Of a DNA stretch of 64,000 nt, positions 49,270-60,100 are shown piece after piece; position 1 is the stretch's first letter, and the number at the start of each line of letters is the position of its first letter. The translations under genes and the position numbers were made by a program. Source of the stretch: Stichopus chloronotus (taxonomy: Eukaryota; Echinodermata; Holothuroidea; Aspidochirotida; Stichopodidae). The stretch is from contig CM037843.1 in assembly GCA_021234535.1 (NCBI GenBank), forward strand, positions 6,404,820-6,468,819, written 5' to 3'. The notes beneath the pieces are model-generated. The model was given only the letters and a program-made list of their open reading frames with translations, made no database searches and had not been told where the DNA came from.

Positions 49270-51190
49270 TGCTCGTTCTCCTTAAGTGTTTCCACTAAGG
49301 TGTCAGTTTACCTTTAGTACAAAAATTCTGGGTGCGCCTAGGGTTTTTGTATATAGAGAGTTGAGACAACTGGTTATTTGACGCCATTTTGCTTTGAAGT
49401 GCGCGAGAATTGTACATGTGTGCATGTAGGTTAGTCAAACGGAGATGCATGATCTGAACTTTATTTACTGAAAACTAATACGTATAACTACGATTTTATT
49501 GGTAATGTCTCGCAAAGAATCAAGAAGTATTTCAAAGGGTCATTTAGTGTTTGGAAAAGGAAGACTGAGGTGAAAAGGGGACGGCACTGGAACAATGATG
49601 TGAGACTTTTCATGCGGTTTAAATTGGGACGAATAAAAATTAAATCATAGTTTTCAATATGTTATTAGAGACTGGACTGGAATTAATTTCCATACTGTGG
49701 GGTTGGCAAAAAAAAAGTGCAATCAGAGACATCTACAATGTCGAACAACAAACCTTTTCTTGCTCAGTCATAATTTTCATCTAAAAACTAAAATACTGGA
49801 ATACTTGATGGAGGATAGCAGCCTTGGAAAGACGTTTTCCATTTGACAATACGTATACAAGGTTCTGTTTGAAGGCAACATACATATCCAGATGCAGGAC
49901 TTTCTTAAAGTTCTGATTTAAGGAACGTAAAACCCTTTGAAGTTCTCTCCGGGTTTTATTCAGACTGGCTTTCAACTTATCTAATTTGGTATATGTATAC
50001 ATTTGTTGATTCTGATTTGTTTTTGGCGGGGGGGGGGGGGGGACGGCTGGGGCTTCAATAGCTCCAGTTTCCCACTTCAGTTTCTTCATTCGGAAAAGAA
50101 AGGGAAGTGGAAACTTTTGAGTGACCTTACAAAAGACGAATAAATGAAAGCGGCACATTGAAGGAGAATTTTATGATTACAGTCTAGTTGAAATGAAAGA
50201 TCTGCAAATTTTATTATAAGTGATGAAAAAAGCCATTTAAAGTGTAAATTGTCACCCTACCATGAAAAAATGTATATGATAAAAATGATTCATCGCATTC
50301 TCCTTCACTAGGATGTTTCAAATGTATACACACAAGCACAAGCTTAACTTCTATTTAAATGTTTCACCAGAAAAAAAAAAAAAAAAACTGGTATGGCCTC
50401 AACCGAGTCTGTCTAGATTCTTCAAATCTTTATCGTTTCTTTGTAATCACTGAAACTGGAAGTCCTTTGAATTGGTAGGCCTAGATAGGCCTATTATCCA
50501 ACAAATTCACCTTTCCCTTATCATTACTTCATTATTCCCAACCAGTTACTCATAGCTAAAGTAGGTAGCACCAACAAACACTACAGTGTACCAAATTTAT
50601 TACTTTGAAAGGAATTAACGTTAGTCTGCATATAACGCTAGGCTGGTAATGTTCATCTTACCTCGAAGACGTAACGACGTTATAGCTATTGAAGGCCTAC
50701 GTAAACGAATGACAGCCCCTGTGTCCAAGAGTTTTGGTAGAATTCTAACCTTCCATATCTTATTCGGGTCTTATTACTGGAAAATTGTTTTGTAACAATT
50801 TCTTAGTGACGTTTGCTACAATCAATGCACACCAAAGCACCATTCTGACATCTGTTTGAAATGAATTTTGATCCGCTATCAAGCATTGGGTGCGCTTCAC
50901 CATAGTCGCATGTAACGCATGTAAAAACCATAACGTTACGGTACTAATTACGCGACGGCTGTCTTTAATGTAGGCTACACCACTGATCTCTTTGTTAATA
51001 CAGAGCGGTCGGTGGGCTAACTTTGGCTCTTCTAACTCGATTTCCCCAGTTACACCATGTATTATATCATTTGAGTCCAGGTGAATTGTGTTTGATACTG
51101 TGTTATTCAACCGGCGTCCGGGTCAAAAGACACAACGCTACCAAAAAGGCATAAGACGTTATCTACCATGAGATCGCCCTCCCCATAGGC
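49270..51190. other. Block B-specific stretch; no recognised gene
   Basis: It holds a 125-codon minus-strand frame (49,781-50,158, own entry), a 15-base G run (50,028-50,042) and a run of A near 50,370. A 116-codon minus-strand frame (50,760-51,110) lacks an ATG at its start and has no recognised motif. No counterpart exists in block A, so it was either inserted in B or lost from A. Confidence 0.4.
49781..50158 (-). CDS. Unrecognised 125-residue frame with proline run and helical basic segment
   Basis: The frame starts at ATG (50,158). It has a hydrophobic first 20 residues, a KKLKWETG segment, a run of prolines encoded by the 15-base C/G homopolymer, then a basic, helix-prone stretch (KLDKLKASLNKTRRELQRVL) and a final hydrophobic end. 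It could be a remnant of a transposon coiled-coil protein or a chance frame. The homopolymer would make the frame unstable. No family is recognised. Confidence 0.2.
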   Translation of the reverse strand: MCRFHLFVFCKVTQKFPLPFLFRMKKLKWETGAIEAPAVPPPPPPKTNQNQQMYTYTKLDKLKASLNKTRRELQRVLRSLNQNFKKVLHLDMYVAFKQNLVYVLSNGKRLSKAAILHQVFQYFSF

Positions 51191-51194
51191 CTAC

Positions 51195-51800
51195 GGATAG
51201 GCCTACTGTCTGACCCAGTGTTAATGATGAAGTTGCTGTCTTAGGTACGTTTATGATACATATCATGTATTCTTTGAAATAAAGAATATTTATCTGTGTA
51301 CCTATTCAGTTTAATACAGCTCGGTATCGGCCATGGGCCCCTTTTGGTTTCTGTATTGGCCCATGTATATGATAATGTTACGTCATGGTATTTTTGTGAT
51401 CCCTGGGGTATACTCTTTCAAATGCATAAAGAATTAATTATCCATGTGCCTTCTCTGCTGATTGAAGTCGTTATGGACCATCGGCCCCTTTGGGATACTG
51501 TCTGGGCCAATGTACATAATAAAGTTGCTGTCATTAGTATATTTGTTATCCCTGAAATGTACTTTTTTCAAATGCAAAAAGAATTGTCATTGTACATCTT
51601 CAGCTAAATAAGAAAATTTTGGGGTCCTTTAAGGCTACTGTCTGGGGCCCCTTACGAAATAAAATTGCTGTCACGCCCATTTTGAGCACTAGTTAGTACC
51701 TTTGCAGCTGAATAAACCCATTTTTGCCGACCATTTTTTGGGGTCCCTCACGCCAAATGTGCAGGTTGCCCAGAAATCCCATTCCTTGACACCTGGGCCC
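51195..51800. repeat. Degenerate tandem repeat, ~150-165 bp unit
   Basis: The words TACTGTCTGGG, GGGCCCCTT, AATAAAGTTGCTGTCA and a T/A-rich tail recur about every 150-165 bp. Examples are GGGCCCCTT near 51,334 and 51,646, CGGCCCCTT at 51,481, and an initial unit at about 51,200 with TACTGTCTGACCCAG. Three to four units are present, each about two-thirds similar by eye. This explains the plus-strand frame at 51,296-51,607. Confidence 0.65.
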
Positions 51801-51839
51801 CAACATTTATGACCTTATGTAAACCTTTTGTACCTTTTC

Positions 51840-52789
51840 AGCAAAATAAACTCTATGAGCTTCCGGAATATTCGGTAAAGAGTGTTGAAAGGATGTCGTG
51901 GCAGAATGTCTCCCCACTTTCCCCACGCCTAGACCTATGAAACGAAGCCCCATTCCTTTGGTTGTCTGAACTGAAATTGTGTTGAAAATAGTAACGTGTA
52001 ACGCTGCGCTAAACAGTACGCGGGCGTTCGATCTTCTTAGTTTTCTTTTTAAACAACTGTCATTCTCCACTGAGACCCCCCGTCCATATCAACCCGATGT
52101 GGCAGAACAGGGAGCTTAATATTATAGTATAAGCATCCAAATACCCGGCGGGGTGTTTCAGATGATAAGTTAGTTCCATTTTGCGTCTGTTGGAAAGGAA
52201 AACTGAATTCAGTGTTTTCCGCCTTTTCGACTGTAGTATATCGTCCCGTCGGGAAAAAAAATGACTTTATTGACAACTGAATTCATATGCGTACATAGGC
52301 TACATTACAGCAAAGAATTAAACGAGATAATGGATCCGCGCCTGACTTCTTAAATGATTGAAGAGGTTCCGTTCTCTTTCTATTTTACTGACTGAAAAAA
52401 AAACGCCACTTTTCATCCAGGAATAAGCAGGTGTTACTAATAATTTATAGGAGGAAAGCAAATGTCATATACTTTGTTCCTACAATCAAGCTATGGCTTC
52501 ACTGTTTGATCCAATGATACAGTTGCTCCACCTATTTTTAAGTGGGAACATAGCAAAGTCACTAGCTTTTCTAACGCCTCTGTAAATACCACCCCCTAAT
52601 TGTGCCGGGGGTGTAGCGCCTCTGTTTCTACCATCATATGTGTTTGAAGAAGTAGCTGATATTGTAGCGTTTTCCAAGCCGGTAGACTTTTTCCACTCTG
52701 GAGGCTCCACATTGAAGCTCGTGAATCACTTGCTAGGCTACCAGATTCATAACCAGGATTACAAGGTACTACAAAAGAGTACTCTGCAC
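51840..52789. other. Block B-specific stretch with an interspersed repeat copy
   Basis: The first ~150 bases are a copy of the AAAGAGTGTT-family repeat (see 34,378 and 35,885-36,000). The remainder, including frames at 52,049-52,276, 52,486-52,710 and 52,640-52,855, shows no recognised gene. Confidence 0.4.
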
Positions 52790-53727
52790 AGGCAAGTAAT
52801 CTCTGTTTTACTTTCTTGTCCTTCTTCAGAAGAGATAAGTCGATTTATTCACTGAACTAATACAAACAATAAATCACTCCACTAAACATAAGTTTGATCA
52901 TAATCTCTTTAAGTGTTCACTTAAAGTAACTCTAAAATTTACGTGACACCCATGCTCACATGTCCGTTGTGTATCGTTACAACATTTTACCGATTTAGTT
53001 CTACCCCGGAAGTCTGTTGATTAACATTTAATTAAAGCAATGATTACATTTAGCTCGAGAAATTGAATAGTACTGTCAGCAGCATGTTCTTCCGTGGATA
53101 TAAAACGTTAGAAAATGACCCTAATTTCAAACAAACATTTATTTTGCTCATTCTCGTTCTTTGTCACTTTGAAGCTGAAATTTTTGCTACGTATTGCTAA
53201 GTTGTTGAATTAATTAAACTAAAACTAGAATAGAAAACAAAGTTGTCACTTAGTATGTATGTTTTGAAATATACATACGTTCTGAAATATTCATGTGAAG
53301 TAGTGAGCGTTTTAGTTAAAAAACACTTTTATTCTAACCACAGTTAACATTAAAATACACAGAAACGAAAGAAAAGTGCATTTTAGAACATATTCTGTAA
53401 TCATTTACCTGCTTTTGTTTGTTTGTATTTTTTTCTCTTTTTAACAAACGACCTGAAAGTGCAAGATAAATATTACTAGGCTTTGGCCTTTTGGCGTTAT
53501 GATATAAGTCAATACAAAGAAAAAATATTTAGTTTAGTTGAGGCAGCTGGAGAACGATTCGAGGCAATAAAGCCATATCCTCTCAAGTTAAAAAACCCTT
53601 CACAAAAAGGTTAAAATGCCACAGGTTGGATAAAGAAAGAGGACACATTCAGAAGAGAAAACTGGGGCGATTGAACGGATAACTCGTGAAGAAGAGTTAC
53701 ATTTTTCGATTTTCAACACATTTTCCT

Positions 53728-54308
53728 ACCCACGTCTCCTGGCCTGATCAGTTCTTTAATGGTTGATATTCAAACACTGTTGTATTATAACACTATAACA
53801 CGGTTTCACTAGTCGGCGCATACTATTGCGGTAAGGATGGTTGTAATAAGTTGAACAACCCAAGCCTCCACGTGCACTGGTGGCGCAGTGGGTTAGGGGA
53901 CACTCCTATGATTAAGTAAATGTTATAATCCTGAGTTCCAATCCAATGTGTACTGATGTAGCTTTCACTAATGTTCTCTCGCTTCTACAGTTTCAAGAAA
54001 AAGGAAACATAGAGTAAAGAGTCAAGAAAAGAAATAATAAAACCTTCCAGAGAAAAAAAGAAAAGAGGGAAACACAGCAGACCAACTCTAAATAGTGGCG
54101 CTATCCACCTTTTAGTGCTCGCAAAAAAGCATGCCCCATTTTTTTAGGCTCACCCAGTCAAAAAGAGCGCATTCTTGTCTTATCTGACAGAGAAATTGGC
54201 TGTGTTACAAGTTACATACTGAGAGCAGTCTTTACTGTGAAATGGTGTTACTTTATTACCGGTTAATACAGTACATGCTAGGAGAATTGGCTGATTTCCG
54301 AACAAAGG
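53728..54308. mobile_element. Block B-specific insertion (~570 bp)
   Basis: Block A reads continuously from GATTTTCAGCACAAATTCCC to GTGTCACAGACAGTGTTA at 35,410-35,460. Block B is interrupted after CACATTTTCC (about 53,730) and resumes at GATTTCCGAACAAAGG (about 54,297). The insert contains the tRNA-like sequence described next. ATTTTCC on the left and ATTTCCG on the right may be a short target duplication. Confidence 0.6.
53868..54060 (+). mobile_element. tRNA-derived SINE-like sequence
   Basis: TGGCGCAGTGGG (53,881-53,892) matches the RNA polymerase III A box of tRNA genes. GAGTTCCAATCC (53,933-53,944) is close to the B box consensus GGTTCGAATCC, at about the spacing usual in tRNAs. The body is followed by an A-rich stretch with AAGAAAAGAAATAATAAAAC near 54,030. 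The cloverleaf stems are not well kept, so a SINE head is more likely than a working tRNA gene. It is absent from block A. Confidence 0.55.
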
Positions 54309-56236
54309 TATCACAGACAGTGTTATCCTGTTATCAGTATTGGAGTAGGGAAAGGTCAGCTACTACGGCCAAAACACCCTTTTTAACATCCTTTTACAGT
54401 GTGCGAGTTTTATGTCTACTGATCTTTTCTTTGCTGTTTTGCTGCTAAGTAGGTAAACATACATAGTTATCATAAATTTTTAAGCTAGGAACTTTTTTTT
54501 GCGGTTTCCGCGTTTTGACTTTTATTTAGGAAGGTCGAAACGTACACCCTTCAGTTATCATCAGAAATATTTCTAAATTTTTCCGCGACTTGCGCGTTTT
54601 AGATATGGCTAGATAGTGAGGTAGAAAGATAAGGTAGATTTTTTTTAAGGGGTGAAAATGGAATTAAGTAAGCCTGTCATCTGTAGCACCTCACAGGGAA
54701 CTTGGATGGCTGTATTAGAATTGAATTACTGTTCTGCCCTAGGACGTTGATATGAGGGGCGGTCTCAGGGATGACACTCGTTAAAGAGAACGTGAAGTAC
54801 AACTTGACCATATTTTCAGTCGGTGCATATATAGTTTACCAATCCACTTTGATCATAGTAAATTTAGACTGTGTTAATTGACTGTCATACAGATAGACCA
54901 ATTACTCCGTAGTTTTTATGCTCCCTGAGTAAAAAGTTATGAAGAAAAATGTAAATAAGGCTCACATAGATCCGGAAAAGTACTAGAAGCAAAATTCCTA
55001 CTTTCCAGATTATTACTGATCATGCCATTAGAGTGAGGTATAGAACATGGGAAGTCATGGAGAAACCTAAATTATTCATGGTATTTTTCATCATTCGGAA
55101 ATGTGTATAAACGTTCAAGCATTTTTTTCCCAGTATGTTAGAGAACACATTTGAACTAAGATATAGCTAGTGCCTGCTCCCTATTTTCATTTTAGAGTAG
55201 GAAATCAGTTTTCATCCGTACGGTATTTAACAAAGATGAATTTCCCACATTATTGCTGTATTAACTTTTTCTTACAATTGGACTACCACTGATTCAAAAG
55301 TTGATCAACTTTACTTTTGTGTAAGCTTGATGCGTCATCTTCTCTTTCATAAAATTCAACACATGTGTATATAGATGTTATGCTATCACGTTATGTAATC
55401 TCTCTTTTTTATTGGTTGTGGTTTTTTTTAATTGATCAGTCATTATTATATAATAATCAAATTAGTCCAAATAGCTTGACATAGGGTTGAATCTGTCTTG
55501 AAGCGGAACATTTGAAGAACTAATTTTACTTTCATGTTTCCCCAATTCCGAGTTTTTGCTCATTACATGTTTCATTTTCATGACCTGGATCGAACAACAA
55601 AACATAATCTTTTTTTTTTTTCTTTCCTTGTGACAGGTAGTGAATTCAGCCAAAATACACAATCACAGTGTGATGACTAATAGTGCTTAAAAAAGATGAT
55701 ATTACAAATAGGCATTCCTCGCTGTAACGACGTAATACAGGAACAATAACTCATGTTAGCTTTAACAGCAGCAAACCGTAAAGAAAGACTTCATGAAGCG
55801 GCAAATAATGATGACAACTACATTATGTTACTGCTGAAGTTTATTCCATTTCTAAACGATGTTAACATCACAAACACAAACTCTTCCAGTGCAGCATGAG
55901 ATACATGCATACATTCTATCTATTACTTTTTCTTTTTTAAAAGCTTAATATAAGGCACATTTTTTACAGTATGCAATTATTGATTTGCAAGAAATATTTA
56001 TAATACGTAAGTAATAGAAGAGAAATTGATTGGCATTTATTTTGTACCTAATTAGTAAATACTTTTAAGAAAATGAAGAAATTAATTGTACTTTCAGCCT
56101 CTTTCAAAATGTCTAAGACTAACGTGGCTCCGATGATAGTGGCCTACTCAATTCGTTTTTAATTTTTCAAACTAAAGTTCCAAGATTCTAATTGTAAGCT
56201 AATCACATAATTACAATTCCAGACCAAGTGGTCAAA

Positions 56237-56468
56237 ATTATCATTTTTGTGGTTGGCAAAAGTGTGAAAGAAAACACCCGATTCACCCGCTAAATAAAAA
56301 CTTATTGTACCCTAATAATTTAACTAACCTGAAAGTAATGTCCTTCTGTATGTTGAACAATTATTTCAAGATTGTGTAGATATAAGGTTTATGTAAAATG
56401 AAGTATTTGAATACACCATTTTCTGTCTGAACGTTGTTGCTAACAGAAAGATCCATCATAAAACCAGA
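56237..56468. mobile_element. Block B-specific insertion (~230 bp), unclassified
   Basis: Block A reads GTGGTCAAACGTCTCC at about 37,519-37,534. In block B the same site is GTGGTCAAA, then ~230 bp, then AACGTCTCC. No inverted repeats or clear target duplication were seen. Confidence 0.45.
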
Positions 56469-57108
56469 ACGTCTCCATATTCATGACAGTACTTAATCTC
56501 TGTCGTGTATTACAAAATGAAAGAGAAAGTTCGATTGAAAGAGGATCCTTATCATATTTCATCCGACATTACCAGTTCCTGTAATCTCCTCAGGTTTGAT
56601 TCCTTTCAGTTTCCCAACACCAAAATGAAAATAACTTCACGTAATTGTACCATAAGGGAAAACAACGTCCTGAAATTGTTGACTGTCAAATATCCCTGGG
56701 TTAAGTTTAGTTTGATGTCTGTCACGTCAAACAAGAAATGTGTAATTGATTACTATTGACCTGTACTTTTATTGCATTTCTTAGTCCTTTTCATTATTAC
56801 ATGTTAACACCCAATAACCATAATATATTTGCTTCATCATTATGTTTAACAGAAACTTCTGTAACGTTCATTTTAGGTCTTGGTTCTGTGTTGAATTACA
56901 CAACCATCAAGTGAGAGAAAAGATAAAGATTACGTGTACTGAATAACATACAAGAATATGGTACAAGTAAACACCACAGTATGCAAAACTATACACTATA
57001 GCTCTAAACTAACTAATGCAATTGGGTTTAAACCAAATCATGAAACAGTTACGAGTTAAATGTACATTTTTGGTTTCATTCAATACACGTAGATAGTGAG
57101 AATTGTGG

Positions 57109-60100
57109 TTAACATTTCAAATGATTAAATGTGCCATTACATGCTGAAGTCAGAAAGGCAATATTTTGATCGGTGAAATGATATCCCATGTAAATGCTGA
57201 CAACTGTACCAATAATAGTAAATACCAACACATGAGAACCTTTCAACAAACATTCTGTTTGAAATAAGAGTTCCCTCCACAATACATTTGTTTCGTTTGA
57301 TTTAAGTAGTAAGAAATTTGAAACAAACTTGTCCCACATGTAACGAACTTGAAGACCTCCTAATGCAAAAGTGTAAAACATCAAGGATGAAATTATTTCA
57401 ATCCAGGCAAGAATCATGAGATGGTGTTGAATCTTGGCACTTCTTTTATCTTTCATTACGCAGGTTTCAATGACTATGTAATCCCACGTTAGGTTAGCTA
57501 CAATCGCTAAAACAGTTATCGGAAACATCAAGGTCGTAACAAGATTGCAGAGACTTCTGTAGCAATTGAAATCCGTAACGACTTCAAAAAGTACACTTTT
57601 GCACCTTTGTAGGTCCTCTTCAAACTCTTTAACGTAGCCAAGGAGAAGTGTCAGTTGACATTGGAAAGAGACACGGATGAAATAGAGGATGTAGACGAAT
57701 AGGCAAAACGCAAACATGAATATGACACCCACCAAGGATCGTATTCCTTTCGTGAGTGTGAAGCCGCATTCACCGATATACAGGAATATAATCGCTCTGT
57801 ACAAACCTATCATTAGAGGACCGAACAAGCCAATGCAAAGATAACACTTTCCGGGTAGACCTGCAAATAAAATGCAAATGATTTGCGTACGTTATTCAAT
57901 GACCGGGAAAACCAACGTGGGGAGATTAATTTCATTTAAAAATACATCATTTGTCACCAGATCTTACTTGTACGTATGGAAAACACAGTGCAACTGATCC
58001 TTCTTCGGAGCACTGAATAAGTCGTAAGATATGTATTGTACATGCGTAGCATACTGTTAAACAACACCGTTTCATGAGAAAGTCATAATTACCACATGAC
58101 TTCATAATCATGCAGTGTGCACTTTGGGGCCAATTTCTGGTCTCAGATACCGATAACCGCGGACAGGTCTGGTCATTTCACCCGCACGGCGAAGAACATG
58201 CACGCGTGTGTCGGCAGTAGGCCTAAATAGTGTCCGTGCCCTATGTGACACCTTCCCCTGGTGAAACTGTCCTCCTTAAGGAATACGCGTCCCACAGACA
58301 CGTTTTCAAACCCGCTATGTCACATCAGATTTTTTCCTACATCTAGAAGACCACCTGGCGGTTAAGCCTCTGATGTGATTTGCCATGAGTGTCTTACAAA
58401 TCAATCATCACCACCATTCACTGCTTAGTACCGAGGATGTTTGATGGGTCAAAGAAAATACCAAGAGGGGAAGACTGCCCAGCGTCATCAGCTTGTATAC
58501 ATGTCAAAGCAAATGACCTTAACCTTGTTGAATGGGCTAGAAGGAGACATTAACCCTGGGGAGAAAAAAATGAAGATTCCCCCTAGGATTTCAACCTTCA
58601 TGAGGGTATGTAATGCATCGTCACCGCAAATTTGATATGCTAAAATTTCAACGTGTCCAAGTAGAGACAACGTAACTGCGCCAGAACTTGCAAACACAAT
58701 TTCACCCAATATAATCGTCCTGCGGAAACAATTTTGGTGACTAACTGTCAGTGAGACACCTGGACACTCCTGTCACAGGACATGTGACCTCTTCTGCAAC
58801 AGGACATGTCTCTATCTATGTTACTGCATTTTTTGCCTCCTGGTCAATTTTTCTCTGACAATTTCCTTAACCCTTTCCCTAACTCTAACCTTTCCTATGA
58901 AAGAATTATCCCCGGGAGAGTTGCCCGAGGTGGGATACTCCAGGTTGGGAGTTTTTTTTTTTTGGGGGGGGGGGGAATTACCCAGGAGAGAGTTTCCGCA
59001 GAGCGAATTGTCCGGGAGGACGATTGTTTGGTCATTTTTCAGGAATTTCCGTCTGATTATAGGACAAACGTATGAGATGTTGAAGTCACCTCACTAGAAG
59101 AGCTATAAATTGTGCTTTACACTCATGGGGTTCCCGGACAAGTGGGACTGTCGCCGTAAAAACACTGGGGTGGTTCAGGATTACCCCGTGGTAGAATGAC
59201 CTTTTTTTTCAAAATTTAAAAAATAATTCAAGAATAAATTTGTAAGGATTAGGAACTTTGATGAAAAAATGTATGACAGCATTTATGTACAATATATGGC
59301 ATTTATGGTAAAAGAGTGAAATTGCTGCCTTTTCTTTTCTTTTTTTTATGCTCTGAAAGTTGGATTCTGGCGTATACTTTAGTCCGTTTGATCAAAACAC
59401 TATAGCAATGAATTTAAGAAGTTTTTTTTGCAAGAAAAGGAGGGCTCTCCCACCTCAATGTTTTTCTGCATAGAAGTCTAACTCTGTCTTTGTGTAACCC
59501 TTCCTCTGTCGTCCCACTGTCGCAGCAGGGGTAGTCCAAACAAGAGTATCCCCCCCCCAAAAAAAAACCTGCACAATGTTTTGGCTTCAAAGACGAAAAA
59601 TTAAGTTTCCTCCTAAATGTCTATTCAAAGTCAGTCAAAGTCAGTATGAAACAAGTAAACACTAAAATTATATGTAAACATATCTTAATCCAGCAACTTC
59701 CTACAGTAGATCTTATCTTATTCTGCAAATTGCAAAAGTTTTGGTTTACTCAAACTATTGGTACCTCTTTCAAAAAGGGTAAATTTAAAAGAATATTTCA
59801 AAGTTTTTTGTCATAGAAGAGCTCTCTAACCATTTCGGTGTTGAAGTTGTTTTCATTTTGGCTCCAGATAATGTTGAAAAGATTGCAACACTCGAACGAT
59901 ATCTCCCCACTTTCTTGTAAAGAAAACTTATTTCTTTAAAGAAGACCACAGACCCTCTTTATTGTGAATAATCTACTATTCTGTGTCCACAAATACTAGC
60001 TATAAAAAACAAACTTCTTTCTGTGAAACAAACCCCTTTTGTCCCTTTGAGTGAAAAGTTCAGTGTAAAATAGTATTATAGAATTAAACAAACCTGTGTT

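Noticed and set aside
50760..51110. 116-residue minus-strand frame
   Set aside because: It starts at TTG rather than ATG, has no clear splice acceptor, and has no recognisable domain.
53868..53950. Functional tRNA gene
   Set aside because: A- and B-box-like words are present but acceptor and anticodon stems do not pair convincingly, and the segment is inside a block-specific insertion.
58501..58572. 2A-like peptide (LEGDINPGE) in a small frame
   Set aside because: The 2A consensus needs D-V/I-E-x-N-P-G-P. Here the E-x pair and the final P are missing, and no downstream reverse transcriptase was found.
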